DNA from: Pseudomonas tremae
Lineage (GTDB): Bacteria > Pseudomonadota > Gammaproteobacteria > Pseudomonadales > Pseudomonadaceae
Assembly (NCBI RefSeq): GCF_001401155.1
Contig: NZ_LJRO01000313.1
Location: 132,031-173,270, forward strand
Length of the DNA stretch: 41,240 nt
Reading direction: 5' to 3'
Each line of letters starts with the position of its first letter. The first letter of the stretch is position 1. Both the position numbers and the translations under genes were made by a program. This document shows positions 25,218 through 33,232 of this stretch, one piece after another. The notes under the pieces were generated by a model that was not told where the DNA came from, made no database searches, and was given only the letters and a program-made list of their open reading frames with translations.

Positions 25218-28200
25218 CTATTGAATTTGTCGCCACATGATGCGCTGGAAGACGTTGCCACTGCCGCCTCTTTCTTTCAGACGATCAGGCGTGTCACCCG
25301 TGGAATTGTTGATGATCTTGACTTCATTACCGTCTGCCGTGCCCGAGACGATCGCCGAGACGACAGGGATACCCGTGTACCCTATCCCGGCGGCATACAG
25401 GTCTGAACTGTTGATGCTGTTATCGCCGTTGGTGTCGAGCACCTGATAGTTGAGCATGCTGCCGGTGGCAGCATTGAGTTCAAATACGCGCCCGGTGCCT
25501 GTGCTTTCACAAGGGTCAGCGGAGTTTACGGATGCGGTCGAGAAAATAATCCGGTCTCGACTGGTCTGCGCAGGATAGATGATTCGCTCACCCAGATACG
25601 GCGCCACAGCCGAGAGCGGCATGTACCAGCCTTTTTTGACAGACCAATCCACATCATTGTTGGTTGACGTGAAATAAGTGGCGCCGTTGCTGGTGACACT
25701 GCCATTGACTGCTTGCGCCTGCAGGTTTGCCTCTACAGTGCTGCCCGCCCCGGTATCAGCGTCCCATATCGCATAGAAGTCCTGAAGTCCGGTAGTTTGC
25801 TTGTCTGCGACCTCAATGAACTTGCCGGTCCCGAAATAGACGATCTTGCCGTTGAGGGGGTGATCCAGCACAAATGGCTGGACTGTAATGGGCTGAGCGG
25901 CCCCACGTGGCGCGGTAAACATAGGCGCGCCGCCAAAAGCCACTTTCCAACTGGTGGCGGCTGCCCCAGTCATATCGAACTTCCACAACCGCCCTTTCAA
26001 ATCGCCGGCGTATGCAGCCTGAACCACATTCTGAGCGTTGACGCGCAGTTTGACCGACGACAGACCGTTATCTGTTTCACTGTTAAGAACAGGGGTCTGG
26101 ATCTCGGTGATGAATGCCCCGGTATTGGCATTCAGTACATAAAGCGACGCCCTGCCGGTGAAGCTGCCATAACCGTTCCCGACCACCACAATTCCGGTGC
26201 CATCCGCCATCCGGGCAACGTCCGGTTTCGCATAGGTATAGCCAAGATTGTTGAATTTATTGTTGGTGTCGGACGTATCGGGCGCTTTGACCTCCCACAA
26301 CGCGCTGACAGTGTTACTTGTACCCTCGAATAACTTGATGGCGAAGAATGCCTTGCCCCCCGCGCCGGTACCGCCGTAAGCCACGGTGCGCCATGAGGAA
26401 CCCGCAGAAAGTTGTGTATCGAAAACCGCAACCTGACCATCTACGGTAAATTTGTGTACGCCAGCCCCATAGGTGGTCGATGCGATGGTCGCCAGTGACG
26501 TTAAGGCCGTAGACGGCATATAGGCGTATCGTCTCGAACCATCGCTGGTGCTGATTACATTGAAAAAGCCATCATTGGCGTTGGCCAGAATGCTGGGGGT
26601 CATGCTGCTTGCCTTGGTGGCCAGATACGCGGTGTAGGTAGTGTCACCCGTCAGGTCAGCGGCAGTCTTTTGCAACGGGAATGCAGTACCGAGTGAAGAA
26701 TTGACAATATCGCCCAGCAGCCGAGTGCGTGTTCGAAACTTCGCATTGGCAGTGCCCTTGGCCCAGGCAATAAGCTCTGTACCGGTGACATTGGTTGGCA
26801 GCGTTGCATTCAGTGCTGCCTGTTGAGCAGGGCTGAAGTTCGCGTAATCCAGGGTAATCCTCTTCGGCGTGGCAAGAGTGCTCCACGACTCGAACACCGG
26901 CGGGGTAGAGCCACTGACAATGGCCGTATCCGTAGTCCATACCGGCGTACTCAAAGTCCCGGTAATCTGATCCAGATTGAAGGCTCTGACGGTGCCATGC
27001 CAATCCGTTGGATCATAAAGCGTCTGGTAGAACTGGGTACCTGTCTGAAGCGTCGACGAGTTGGCCGCGCCCCCTGCGCCAGAGCCGACTTTCGCATAGA
27101 TGTCGCTCAACGCCAGATTCAAGGCTGAAGTCAGCCCCGCGCTGTCATTGGCCTGAAAGTATCTGCCATGTCCATGAGTATCATTGGCGGCATCGCTCAG
27201 CATCTGATTAGACGCAGTGAAGCCGATGGTATACGTACTCATGTTCTGTTTAACGAAACCCGCGGCGTCCCAGCTTTTGCCGGTCAGGTCCCCCCCGGAA
27301 GTCACGGCATCCCGGCGCAGATCAATGTCGTAGGCAAACTTGGCCAGATCGTCCAGATAGAGGGTATCCCCCTCGTTATCACCAAACCGGTTGGCACCGT
27401 CATTGGCTGCGTTCAGGTCCCAATTGGGCAGTGAGCGAGTCCGGTCCAGAGCAGCATCAGGATCATCGGTGGGAAAGGTTCGATCGTAAGTCGGCAAACC
27501 ATCAGTCACTACTACGCCGTAGTTTTTTTGGCAGCGGTACTGAATCGGACTCACGTAGTTCGAACCACTTTGATAGAACGGTGACATCCCGCGAAAATAT
27601 CGTGTGATTTCGTAGTAGGTCTCCGCCAGCGGGGTGTTGGCTGTCGGGTTCAGGTTGGTAATAGCCTGTTTCAGAGCGTTGATGTTTGCGGTGGCCTGCG
27701 CCTGGGTAACACCAACGGGCTGGTAGGTATTCGCCGTCACAGGGGACAGGTCTGTAACGATCCTGGCTATCTTGCCTCCCGCCCCCAGATCGAAATTGTT
27801 TGGATCATTGAACGTCGCAAGCCCGATCCTCAGCGACGTATTGTTGGTTACCAGATTGGTCGCTACGTTCTTTGCGACGTTCATGCGGTAATCGTTGGGG
27901 ATGACGCCATTGGTGTAATTGCGAACACCAAAGAAACCAGGATTGACCAGATCAATGAGGTACGACAGGTAGTCAGCTGTGTAACGAGTTAGGCCATTCC
28001 CTGCGGGATCCGGCAGGTTGAGGCAGTATTGGTTGCCATTACGAAAAACAGGGCGCCCGCCGAAAGGGCACATCAATGACAGGTCGATAATACTGAGGGC
28101 GTTGATGTCCCCCAGTGCCAGTGTATCGTCGCCAGAAATAGTACTTATGAAGGGGCACACCACAGTGACCAGACCACTTATGCATTGCGTCGAGAAGTAA

Positions 28201-28427
28201 TCGATATTCGGGCGATCCAGCAACGGGTCGAACCCCGATGCCCAGATGATGTTGTACATGCTGCCCGAGTTGTCCACGAGTAGCATCAGATTGGGCGGCA
28301 CTGCCGGGGAGCTCAACAAGGGCACTTGTGCTGGCGTGAAGGCATAAACCGGGCTGGCCAGATAGAGCGCCAGCAGCGCACCGTAGATATATTTCAGACC
28401 GCCACGAAGCGCCTTAACAATTCGCAT
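25218..28427 (-). CDS. pilY1: Type IV pilus tip adhesin/assembly protein PilY1
   Basis: This 1069-residue secreted protein starts at 28427, overlapping pilX by 14 bases and giving a signal peptide ending SPVYA (about residue 29). A von Willebrand A-like domain has MIDAS motif D52-N-S-G-S56. The C-terminal half is the conserved PilY1 beta-propeller (for example PTDWHGTVRAFNL and AYAGDLKGRLWKFDM). Near the end, about residues 998-1010, DTNGDNSINSSDL looks like a calcium-binding dockerin/EF-hand loop. PilY1 in P. aeruginosa supports pilus extension, adhesion and surface sensing. The gene is uninterrupted here. Confidence 0.95.
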   Translation of the reverse strand: MRIVKALRGGLKYIYGALLALYLASPVYAFTPAQVPLLSSPAVPPNLMLLVDNSGSMYNIIWASGFDPLLDRPNIDYFSTQCISGLVTVVCPFISTISGDDTLALGDINALSIIDLSLMCPFGGRPVFRNGNQYCLNLPDPAGNGLTRYTADYLSYLIDLVNPGFFGVRNYTNGVIPNDYRMNVAKNVATNLVTNNTSLRIGLATFNDPNNFDLGAGGKIARIVTDLSPVTANTYQPVGVTQAQATANINALKQAITNLNPTANTPLAETYYEITRYFRGMSPFYQSGSNYVSPIQYRCQKNYGVVVTDGLPTYDRTFPTDDPDAALDRTRSLPNWDLNAANDGANRFGDNEGDTLYLDDLAKFAYDIDLRRDAVTSGGDLTGKSWDAAGFVKQNMSTYTIGFTASNQMLSDAANDTHGHGRYFQANDSAGLTSALNLALSDIYAKVGSGAGGAANSSTLQTGTQFYQTLYDPTDWHGTVRAFNLDQITGTLSTPVWTTDTAIVSGSTPPVFESWSTLATPKRITLDYANFSPAQQAALNATLPTNVTGTELIAWAKGTANAKFRTRTRLLGDIVNSSLGTAFPLQKTAADLTGDTTYTAYLATKASSMTPSILANANDGFFNVISTSDGSRRYAYMPSTALTSLATIASTTYGAGVHKFTVDGQVAVFDTQLSAGSSWRTVAYGGTGAGGKAFFAIKLFEGTSNTVSALWEVKAPDTSDTNNKFNNLGYTYAKPDVARMADGTGIVVVGNGYGSFTGRASLYVLNANTGAFITEIQTPVLNSETDNGLSSVKLRVNAQNVVQAAYAGDLKGRLWKFDMTGAAATSWKVAFGGAPMFTAPRGAAQPITVQPFVLDHPLNGKIVYFGTGKFIEVADKQTTGLQDFYAIWDADTGAGSTVEANLQAQAVNGSVTSNGATYFTSTNNDVDWSVKKGWYMPLSAVAPYLGERIIYPAQTSRDRIIFSTASVNSADPCESTGTGRVFELNAATGSMLNYQVLDTNGDNSINSSDLYAAGIGYTGIPVVSAIVSGTADGNEVKIINNSTGDTPDRLKERGGSGNVFQRIMWRQIQ

Positions 28428-28911
28428 AGATACTCTCCAGCACCGTTCGCGACGTGCCTTGAATGGCAATGGCGGTGACCCGATACATCGTGACCGAGCC
28501 TGTGCAATTTGCAGGACGTCTTATGGGAGTAGCTGTTGTGCCCAGATTCTGGATGCCGAACAAGGCCACGCTTGTCCCGATCCAGTTCACGCCAGAAGTA
28601 CCCACCCCCGGATTAACCACGGTAGTCGACTCGACAGGTGGGGCGCAGGTATTTAGGCTGCAAGCAGGAATTGGGACGTCAGCCGCCTTGATCTTCGACT
28701 CGCCGAGGCGCAGTTGCGCCTCGGCCGCCTGAAACGAAATATTTCGAACCGCGACGCTGCCCGCCATCTTTTCCTGCAGAGTAGCGTTCTGCATGGATGA
28801 AATACCCAGTAGCGTCAGCAGGAGCAGAAACACCAGACTGACCAACAGCACCATCCCGCGTTGCCTGACAGGGAGTGCAACCGGGTAATTGAAACGCCTT
28901 TTAGTGTTCAT
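28414..28911 (-). CDS. pilX: Minor pilin PilX
   Basis: This 165-residue minor pilin has a prepilin leader ending QRG at residue 19, followed by MVLLVSLVFLLLLTLLGISS. The usual Glu at mature position 5 is replaced by Val, as in GspK-like tip pseudopilins. The ATG at 28911 is used; an in-frame TTG at 28926 overlapping the pilW stop is an alternative. The 3' end overlaps pilY1, which fits the joint action of PilX and PilY1 in the priming complex. Confidence 0.92.
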   Translation of the reverse strand: MNTKRRFNYPVALPVRQRGMVLLVSLVFLLLLTLLGISSMQNATLQEKMAGSVAVRNISFQAAEAQLRLGESKIKAADVPIPACSLNTCAPPVESTTVVNPGVGTSGVNWIGTSVALFGIQNLGTTATPIRRPANCTGSVTMYRVTAIAIQGTSRTVLESIYANC

Positions 28912-28922
28912 GCTCGGCCCGT

Positions 28923-29627
28923 TCAAAAGCGATTACGCAGATAAGCGACGACGTTGTACTGCTGATCCTGAACCCGTCGATCAGGGTCCGATAATGTCAA
29001 GCGGATGCGCACGCTGCGTATATCGCCAGCGTTGGCTGGCGTAATGGTCTGGGTGTAGGACATCGGGTTACCAACCATACCGAAGAAAACCTCGAACCCG
29101 ACGACATTCTGCAGCAACGGCTCCGGCCTTCCCGTCGTAGTGGACTGAATGCTCAGGTCTGTCCCGGTGAGGGTGTAAACCAGTTGCCGCACAGGAAACG
29201 CGATCTCCCCGACAGCTGGCGCTCGAGGGCCAACATATAGCTGGGTCGATGCTTTGCAATCAGAGATGATCGTCCAGGTCGGCGCGCTGCCAGTGTTTCC
29301 GATATCAGCGGTCACCAGCGTCAACCTGCGGTTCGCGTTATCCCAGAGTATCTGGTTGTTAAACGCAGCCGGCGGGCTGATTGCAGGCGCGACGGGTAAA
29401 GATCCGTCGAGCCTCAGGCAACCATTCATTCCGGTCATCCTGATTTCCTGAATCAGTTTGCTCAATATAAACCGGGCATCTTCCTGCATCCGGGCGGCCG
29501 AGTTCTGGCTCTGATAGGTGGCTCGGGAGGCGCTGAATATCTGGACGATCCCCAGGCTCACCACCAAGCCGATGACCAGCGCCACCATGATTTCGACCAG
29601 CCCGAACCCTCTGGAAAGCTTTCTCAT
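28923..29627 (-). CDS. pilW: Minor pilin PilW
   Basis: This 234-residue minor pilin has a leader MRKLSRG cleaved before FGLVEIMVALVIGLVVSLG, with Glu at mature position 5. The body is long for a minor pilin, as in the PilW family, and the C-terminus (IRLTLSDPDRRVQDQQYNVV) is well preserved. The start overlaps the pilV stop (TAATG), so translation is probably coupled. Confidence 0.93.
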   Translation of the reverse strand: MRKLSRGFGLVEIMVALVIGLVVSLGIVQIFSASRATYQSQNSAARMQEDARFILSKLIQEIRMTGMNGCLRLDGSLPVAPAISPPAAFNNQILWDNANRRLTLVTADIGNTGSAPTWTIISDCKASTQLYVGPRAPAVGEIAFPVRQLVYTLTGTDLSIQSTTTGRPEPLLQNVVGFEVFFGMVGNPMSYTQTITPANAGDIRSVRIRLTLSDPDRRVQDQQYNVVAYLRNRF

Positions 29628-30139
29628 TAGTTGACCCCGATCCGGGACTTCAGGCTGAATCTCTGGGTAGTCGGACTGCCGGTCGTGCTGCCTATGGCCT
29701 GATTGCTTGCACCTGCCGCTCGCGTATCGCTCCAGCCAATGTTGATGGTGACTTCAGGTGCGTGGGTGACATCGATACTGCCCGTACCGCTCGCGCCTGC
29801 AAAAGTAATGATGTTGTCTCTGAAATCGGACAGATCCTGCTCACGCGCATTATTAGGGTTCGCAACCGGGGCCGCTGCCAGACTCGGCAAACTATACGTC
29901 GCCAACACATTGGTCGAGCCGTTGGCACTCGCGTTGCCATCAACATTGGCGCGAATGCGGTCCATCATGTCGTAGGCAATGAAGCTGGCCTGGCTGCTCA
30001 TGGTCGAGCTGTCGGTGTACTTGAGCGCATTGAGCTGAATGGCGGCCGCGCCCAACAGGCCGATGGCCAGGATCAATATCGAAACCAGCACCTCGATCAG
30101 TGTCATGCCGGTCTGACGATGTAGGGCGCTATTGGGCAT
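29627..30139 (-). CDS. pilV: Minor pilin PilV
   Basis: This 170-residue minor pilin has a leader ending QTG at residue 11, then MTLIEVLVSILILAIGLLGA with Glu at mature position 5. The ATG at 30139 overlaps the last codons of fimU by 11 bases. The following block AAIQLNALKYTDSS is typical of PilV/GspI-like subunits. Confidence 0.93.
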   Translation of the reverse strand: MPNSALHRQTGMTLIEVLVSILILAIGLLGAAAIQLNALKYTDSSTMSSQASFIAYDMMDRIRANVDGNASANGSTNVLATYSLPSLAAAPVANPNNAREQDLSDFRDNIITFAGASGTGSIDVTHAPEVTINIGWSDTRAAGASNQAIGSTTGSPTTQRFSLKSRIGVN

Positions 30140-30611
30140 TGCAGGTCCCACCGAGGACGATTCGGCCAGTCAGACAAATATTCATTGTTTTGGTAATGCT
30201 GCCCCGGGTGTAGGTCATGGCCAGCGCTGTCGCCGGCGCAGCAAGCCCGCCAAGGTTGTTGAATTCAAGTGCCGCAACGTTATTTTCCGTGACCAGCGTG
30301 CCGCCGCTACTCATGGCTGGCACCTTGCGAAGTGCAGTGGGTGGCGTGCCGACGTCAGATTTCAGATACACCTGCAATTCACCAGTCCACGCCGTCCCGC
30401 TGGTCGGTGCAATACGCACCGTCACTCCCCTGTTTATCGCCTCGAGCCGCGCATAGTTGAGCGCCCGCTGCAAATCGCTGATTTCGGTGTCGGCCTTGTT
30501 GCTCTGGATGGAGCTGGTGAAATTCGGGATAGCAATAGCCGCCAGGATACCCACCAGGGACACAGTGACTAACAATTCGATGAGGCTGAATCCCTTGGCT
30601 ATATGACGCAT
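30129..30611 (-). CDS. fimU: Minor pilin FimU (GspH/FimT family)
   Basis: This 160-residue minor pilin is the first gene of the minus-strand operon fimU-pilV-pilW-pilX-pilY1-pilE. Leader MRHIAKG is followed by FSLIELLVTVSLVGILAAIA with Glu at mature position 5. The ATG at 30611 gives the short leader expected; the open frame extends to 30752 but runs into the divergent fimT. Homologues are named FimU or FimT by position. I call this one FimU because it heads the operon, as in PAO1. Confidence 0.87.
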   Translation of the reverse strand: MRHIAKGFSLIELLVTVSLVGILAAIAIPNFTSSIQSNKADTEISDLQRALNYARLEAINRGVTVRIAPTSGTAWTGELQVYLKSDVGTPPTALRKVPAMSSGGTLVTENNVAALEFNNLGGLAAPATALAMTYTRGSITKTMNICLTGRIVLGGTCNAQ

Positions 30612-30743
30612 TGAGTGTCTCCTAGACGTTATGACTATAAGGCAGCAACGCCGCAGGAAAATCCATAGCGGGACGTACGGTTGTTTTGTGACGACGAACG
30701 CCCGCAAGGTTCTGAAACAGCGTTTTCCAGGGAGGAAAAGCAC

Positions 30744-31244
30744 ATGAGGCATGCAGGGTTCACACTGATCGAATTACTGATCGTCGTCGCACTGGTCGCC
30801 ATTCTCGCCAACATCGCAACACCTTCTTTCAAAGAACTGATCGATTCCAGTCGGGGGCTTGCAACCGCGCAGGAACTGGCCAGCGGCATTCGCTCGGCAA
30901 GGGTCGCTGCGATAACGCGCAATCAGATCGTGACGATTCACGCCATTGACGATGACTGGAGCAATGGCTGGCGGATCATACTCGACCCGAATGGCAAAGG
31001 TCCGGATGAAAACGATACGTTGCTTGTAGAACGTGCCAATGACGGCAAAAGTCGGGTTGCAGGCAGCCGCAAGCGCGCCAGGCAGATGAGTTTCAACGGC
31101 TTGGGCGGTTTGCGAGGCAGAACCAACGATACGCTGCATGTATGCGCCAGGGCCCAACCGGTCAGCAACTATCGTGTGATAGTCGCCGCCACCGGCAGGG
31201 TCAGACTTGAGGATAACAAGAAGGCTTCAGCCTTGTGTGGCTGA
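30744..31244 (+). CDS. fimT: Minor pilin-like protein FimT
   Basis: This 166-residue GspH/FimT-family pseudopilin is divergent from fimU. Leader MRHAG precedes FTLIELLIVVALVAILANIA with Glu at mature position 5. A GGAGG-like site lies just upstream of the ATG at 30744. The basic C-terminal region (KSRVAGSRKRARQMSFNG, then LCG) is of interest because FimT proteins of some bacteria bind DNA during natural transformation (family knowledge). Its stop lies 6 bp from the convergent ispH stop. Confidence 0.87.
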   Translation: MRHAGFTLIELLIVVALVAILANIATPSFKELIDSSRGLATAQELASGIRSARVAAITRNQIVTIHAIDDDWSNGWRIILDPNGKGPDENDTLLVERANDGKSRVAGSRKRARQMSFNGLGGLRGRTNDTLHVCARAQPVSNYRVIVAATGRVRLEDNKKASALCG

Positions 31245-31250
31245 GGGGGC

Positions 31251-32198
31251 CTAGAGCAGCGACTTGACGCGCAGCTCCTTGGGCATCGAGAACGTGATGT
31301 TCTCTTCGCGGCCGGCCAGCTCGTCCGCACCGGTCGCGCCCCAGGCCTGCAGTTGCTGAATCACGCCACGCACCAGCACTTCGGGCGCGGACGCACCGGC
31401 AGTAATACCGATACGCTCGACGCCTTCGAACCAGCTCTGCTGCATGTCCTCGGCCCCATCAATGAGGTACGCCGGGGTGGCCATGCGCTCGGCGAGCTCG
31501 CGCAGGCGGTTGGAGTTGGAGCTGTTCGGGCTGCCCACTACCAGCACGACGTCGCATTCGTCGGCAAGTTGCTTGACCGCATCCTGACGGTTTTGTGTGG
31601 CGTAGCAGATATCGTCCTTGCGTGGCCCGCCAATGGCCGGGAAACGCTGGCGCAGGGCGTCGATGACCCGGCTGGTGTCGTCCATCGACAAGGTGGTCTG
31701 GGTCACGAATGCCAGCGATTCAGGGTTACGCACCTGCAGGCTGGCGACGTCTGCCTCGTCTTCGACCAGATAGATCGCGCCACCGTTGGCAGCGTCGTAC
31801 TGGCCCATGGTGCCTTCGACTTCCGGGTGGCCAGCGTGGCCGATCAGAATGCACTCACGACCATCCCGGCTGTAGCGAGCGACTTCGATGTGAACCTTGG
31901 TCACCAATGGGCAGGTGGCATCGAAAACTTTCAGACCCCGGCCAGACGCCTCAGTACGCACGGCCTGGGATACGCCGTGGGCACTGAAGATGACGATCAC
32001 GTCGTCCGGCACCTGGTCCAATTCCTCGACGAAGATAGCCCCGCGCGAGCGCAGGTCTTCGACGACAAATTTGTTGTGAACGACTTCATGGCGCACGTAG
32101 ATCGGCGGACCAAACACTTCCAGAGCGCGATTGACGATTTCGATCGCGCGGTCCACACCGGCACAAAAGCCGCGGGGGTTGGCGAGTTTGATTTGCAT
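31251..32198 (-). CDS. ispH: 4-hydroxy-3-methylbut-2-enyl diphosphate reductase IspH (LytB)
   Basis: This 315-residue [4Fe-4S] enzyme performs the last step of the MEP isoprenoid pathway, making IPP and DMAPP. The three cluster cysteines are C12 (NPRGFCAGVDRA), C96 (FDATCPLV) and C198 (DDICYATQNRQ). The catalytic Glu is E126 in HPEVEGT. The start at 32198 (MQIKLANPRGFCAG) is preferred to the longer frame. It is the last gene of the ribF-ileS-lspA-fkpB-ispH run. Confidence 0.98.
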   Translation of the reverse strand: MQIKLANPRGFCAGVDRAIEIVNRALEVFGPPIYVRHEVVHNKFVVEDLRSRGAIFVEELDQVPDDVIVIFSAHGVSQAVRTEASGRGLKVFDATCPLVTKVHIEVARYSRDGRECILIGHAGHPEVEGTMGQYDAANGGAIYLVEDEADVASLQVRNPESLAFVTQTTLSMDDTSRVIDALRQRFPAIGGPRKDDICYATQNRQDAVKQLADECDVVLVVGSPNSSNSNRLRELAERMATPAYLIDGAEDMQQSWFEGVERIGITAGASAPEVLVRGVIQQLQAWGATGADELAGREENITFSMPKELRVKSLL

Positions 32199-32256
32199 GC
32201 TGTGCCTCATGGTTGGTACGGGGCAGCCCGGCCTGAGCCGGGCTTGACGGCGAAGG

Positions 32257-32733
32257 TCAGGAAGCCAGAATCGCCTTCACTTCGAAGATTTCCACTTCAA
32301 AGCTCAGAGTCTTGCCTGCCAGCGGATGGTTGAAGTCGATGGTGACCTGCTCGTCATCGAATACTTTCACCACGCCAGGCAACTCGGTGTTGGCCGCGTC
32401 ATTGAAGATCACCAGCAACCCTTCGGACAGTTCCATGCCCGCAAACTGCGAGCGTGGCATGATCTGTACGTTTTGTGGGTTGGGCTGACCAAAGGCGTTT
32501 TCTGGTGGAATCTGTACGGTCTTTCTGTCGCCCGCTTTGAAACCGAAAATCGCCATTTCAAAACCGGGCAACAGATTACCGTCGCCAACCTTGAACGTGG
32601 CCGGAGCCTTTTCGAAGGTGCTGTCGACGGTGTCGCCGTTTTCCAGGCGCAGGGCAAAATGCAACGTGACCTGCGTGTTCTGACCGATACGCAGCTCGTC
32701 AGACGAGCCTTGAGCCGACGTCTGTTCAGCCAT
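32257..32733 (-). CDS. fkpB: FKBP-type peptidyl-prolyl isomerase FkpB (SlpA)
   Basis: This 158-residue SlyD/SlpA-like prolyl isomerase and chaperone has no signal peptide. The FKBP domain begins TQVTLHFALRLENGDTVDST. The insert-in-flap region (ENAFGQPNPQNVQIMPRSQF) and VTIDFNHPLAGKTLSFEVEI are typical. The start at 32733 overlaps the lspA stop by 8 bases. The lspA-fkpB-ispH order is conserved in gammaproteobacteria. Confidence 0.95.
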   Translation of the reverse strand: MAEQTSAQGSSDELRIGQNTQVTLHFALRLENGDTVDSTFEKAPATFKVGDGNLLPGFEMAIFGFKAGDRKTVQIPPENAFGQPNPQNVQIMPRSQFAGMELSEGLLVIFNDAANTELPGVVKVFDDEQVTIDFNHPLAGKTLSFEVEIFEVKAILAS

Positions 32734-33232
32734 TGACGGTTTCTCCGGTTTTCTTGCTCTTGAACATGTCCAGAGCCAGCATGATTGCACCGACAGTGAT
32801 TGCGCTGTCGGCGACGTTGAACGCAGGGAAGTACCAGCGGTTCTGCCAGTGGACCAGAATGAAGTCAATCACATGACCCAATACAATGCGGTCATAGAGA
32901 TTACCCAACGCGCCACCCAGCACCAGCGCCAACGCGACAGCCAGCCATGTGTCATCGCGGCCCAGGCGTTTGAGCCAGATCACAAGCACAGCACTGACCG
33001 CCACCGCAATCAGGGCGAACAACCAGCGCTGCCAACCGGCGCCATCCGCCAGAAAACTGAAGGCAGCCCCTGTGTTGTAGGCCAGGGTCCAGCTGAAGTA
33101 ATCCGGAATCACGATGATCTGTTGATACAGGGTCAGCGCGTTCTCGAAGTAATACTTGCTGGCCTGGTCAATGACCAGGACCAGCACGCTCAACCACAGC
33201 CAGGCCAGGCGGCCGAACGAGGCATTAGGCAT
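32726..33232 (-). CDS. lspA: Lipoprotein signal peptidase LspA
   Basis: This 168-residue inner-membrane aspartic protease (signal peptidase II) cleaves prolipoproteins before the lipidated cysteine. Four membrane segments are visible. The catalytic aspartates are D123 (GHVIDFILVHW) and D142 (FNVADSAI), and the conserved VIDQASKYY and NTGAAFSF blocks are present. The start at 33232 overlaps the ileS stop by 8 bases. Confidence 0.97.
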   Translation of the reverse strand: MPNASFGRLAWLWLSVLVLVIDQASKYYFENALTLYQQIIVIPDYFSWTLAYNTGAAFSFLADGAGWQRWLFALIAVAVSAVLVIWLKRLGRDDTWLAVALALVLGGALGNLYDRIVLGHVIDFILVHWQNRWYFPAFNVADSAITVGAIMLALDMFKSKKTGETVNG

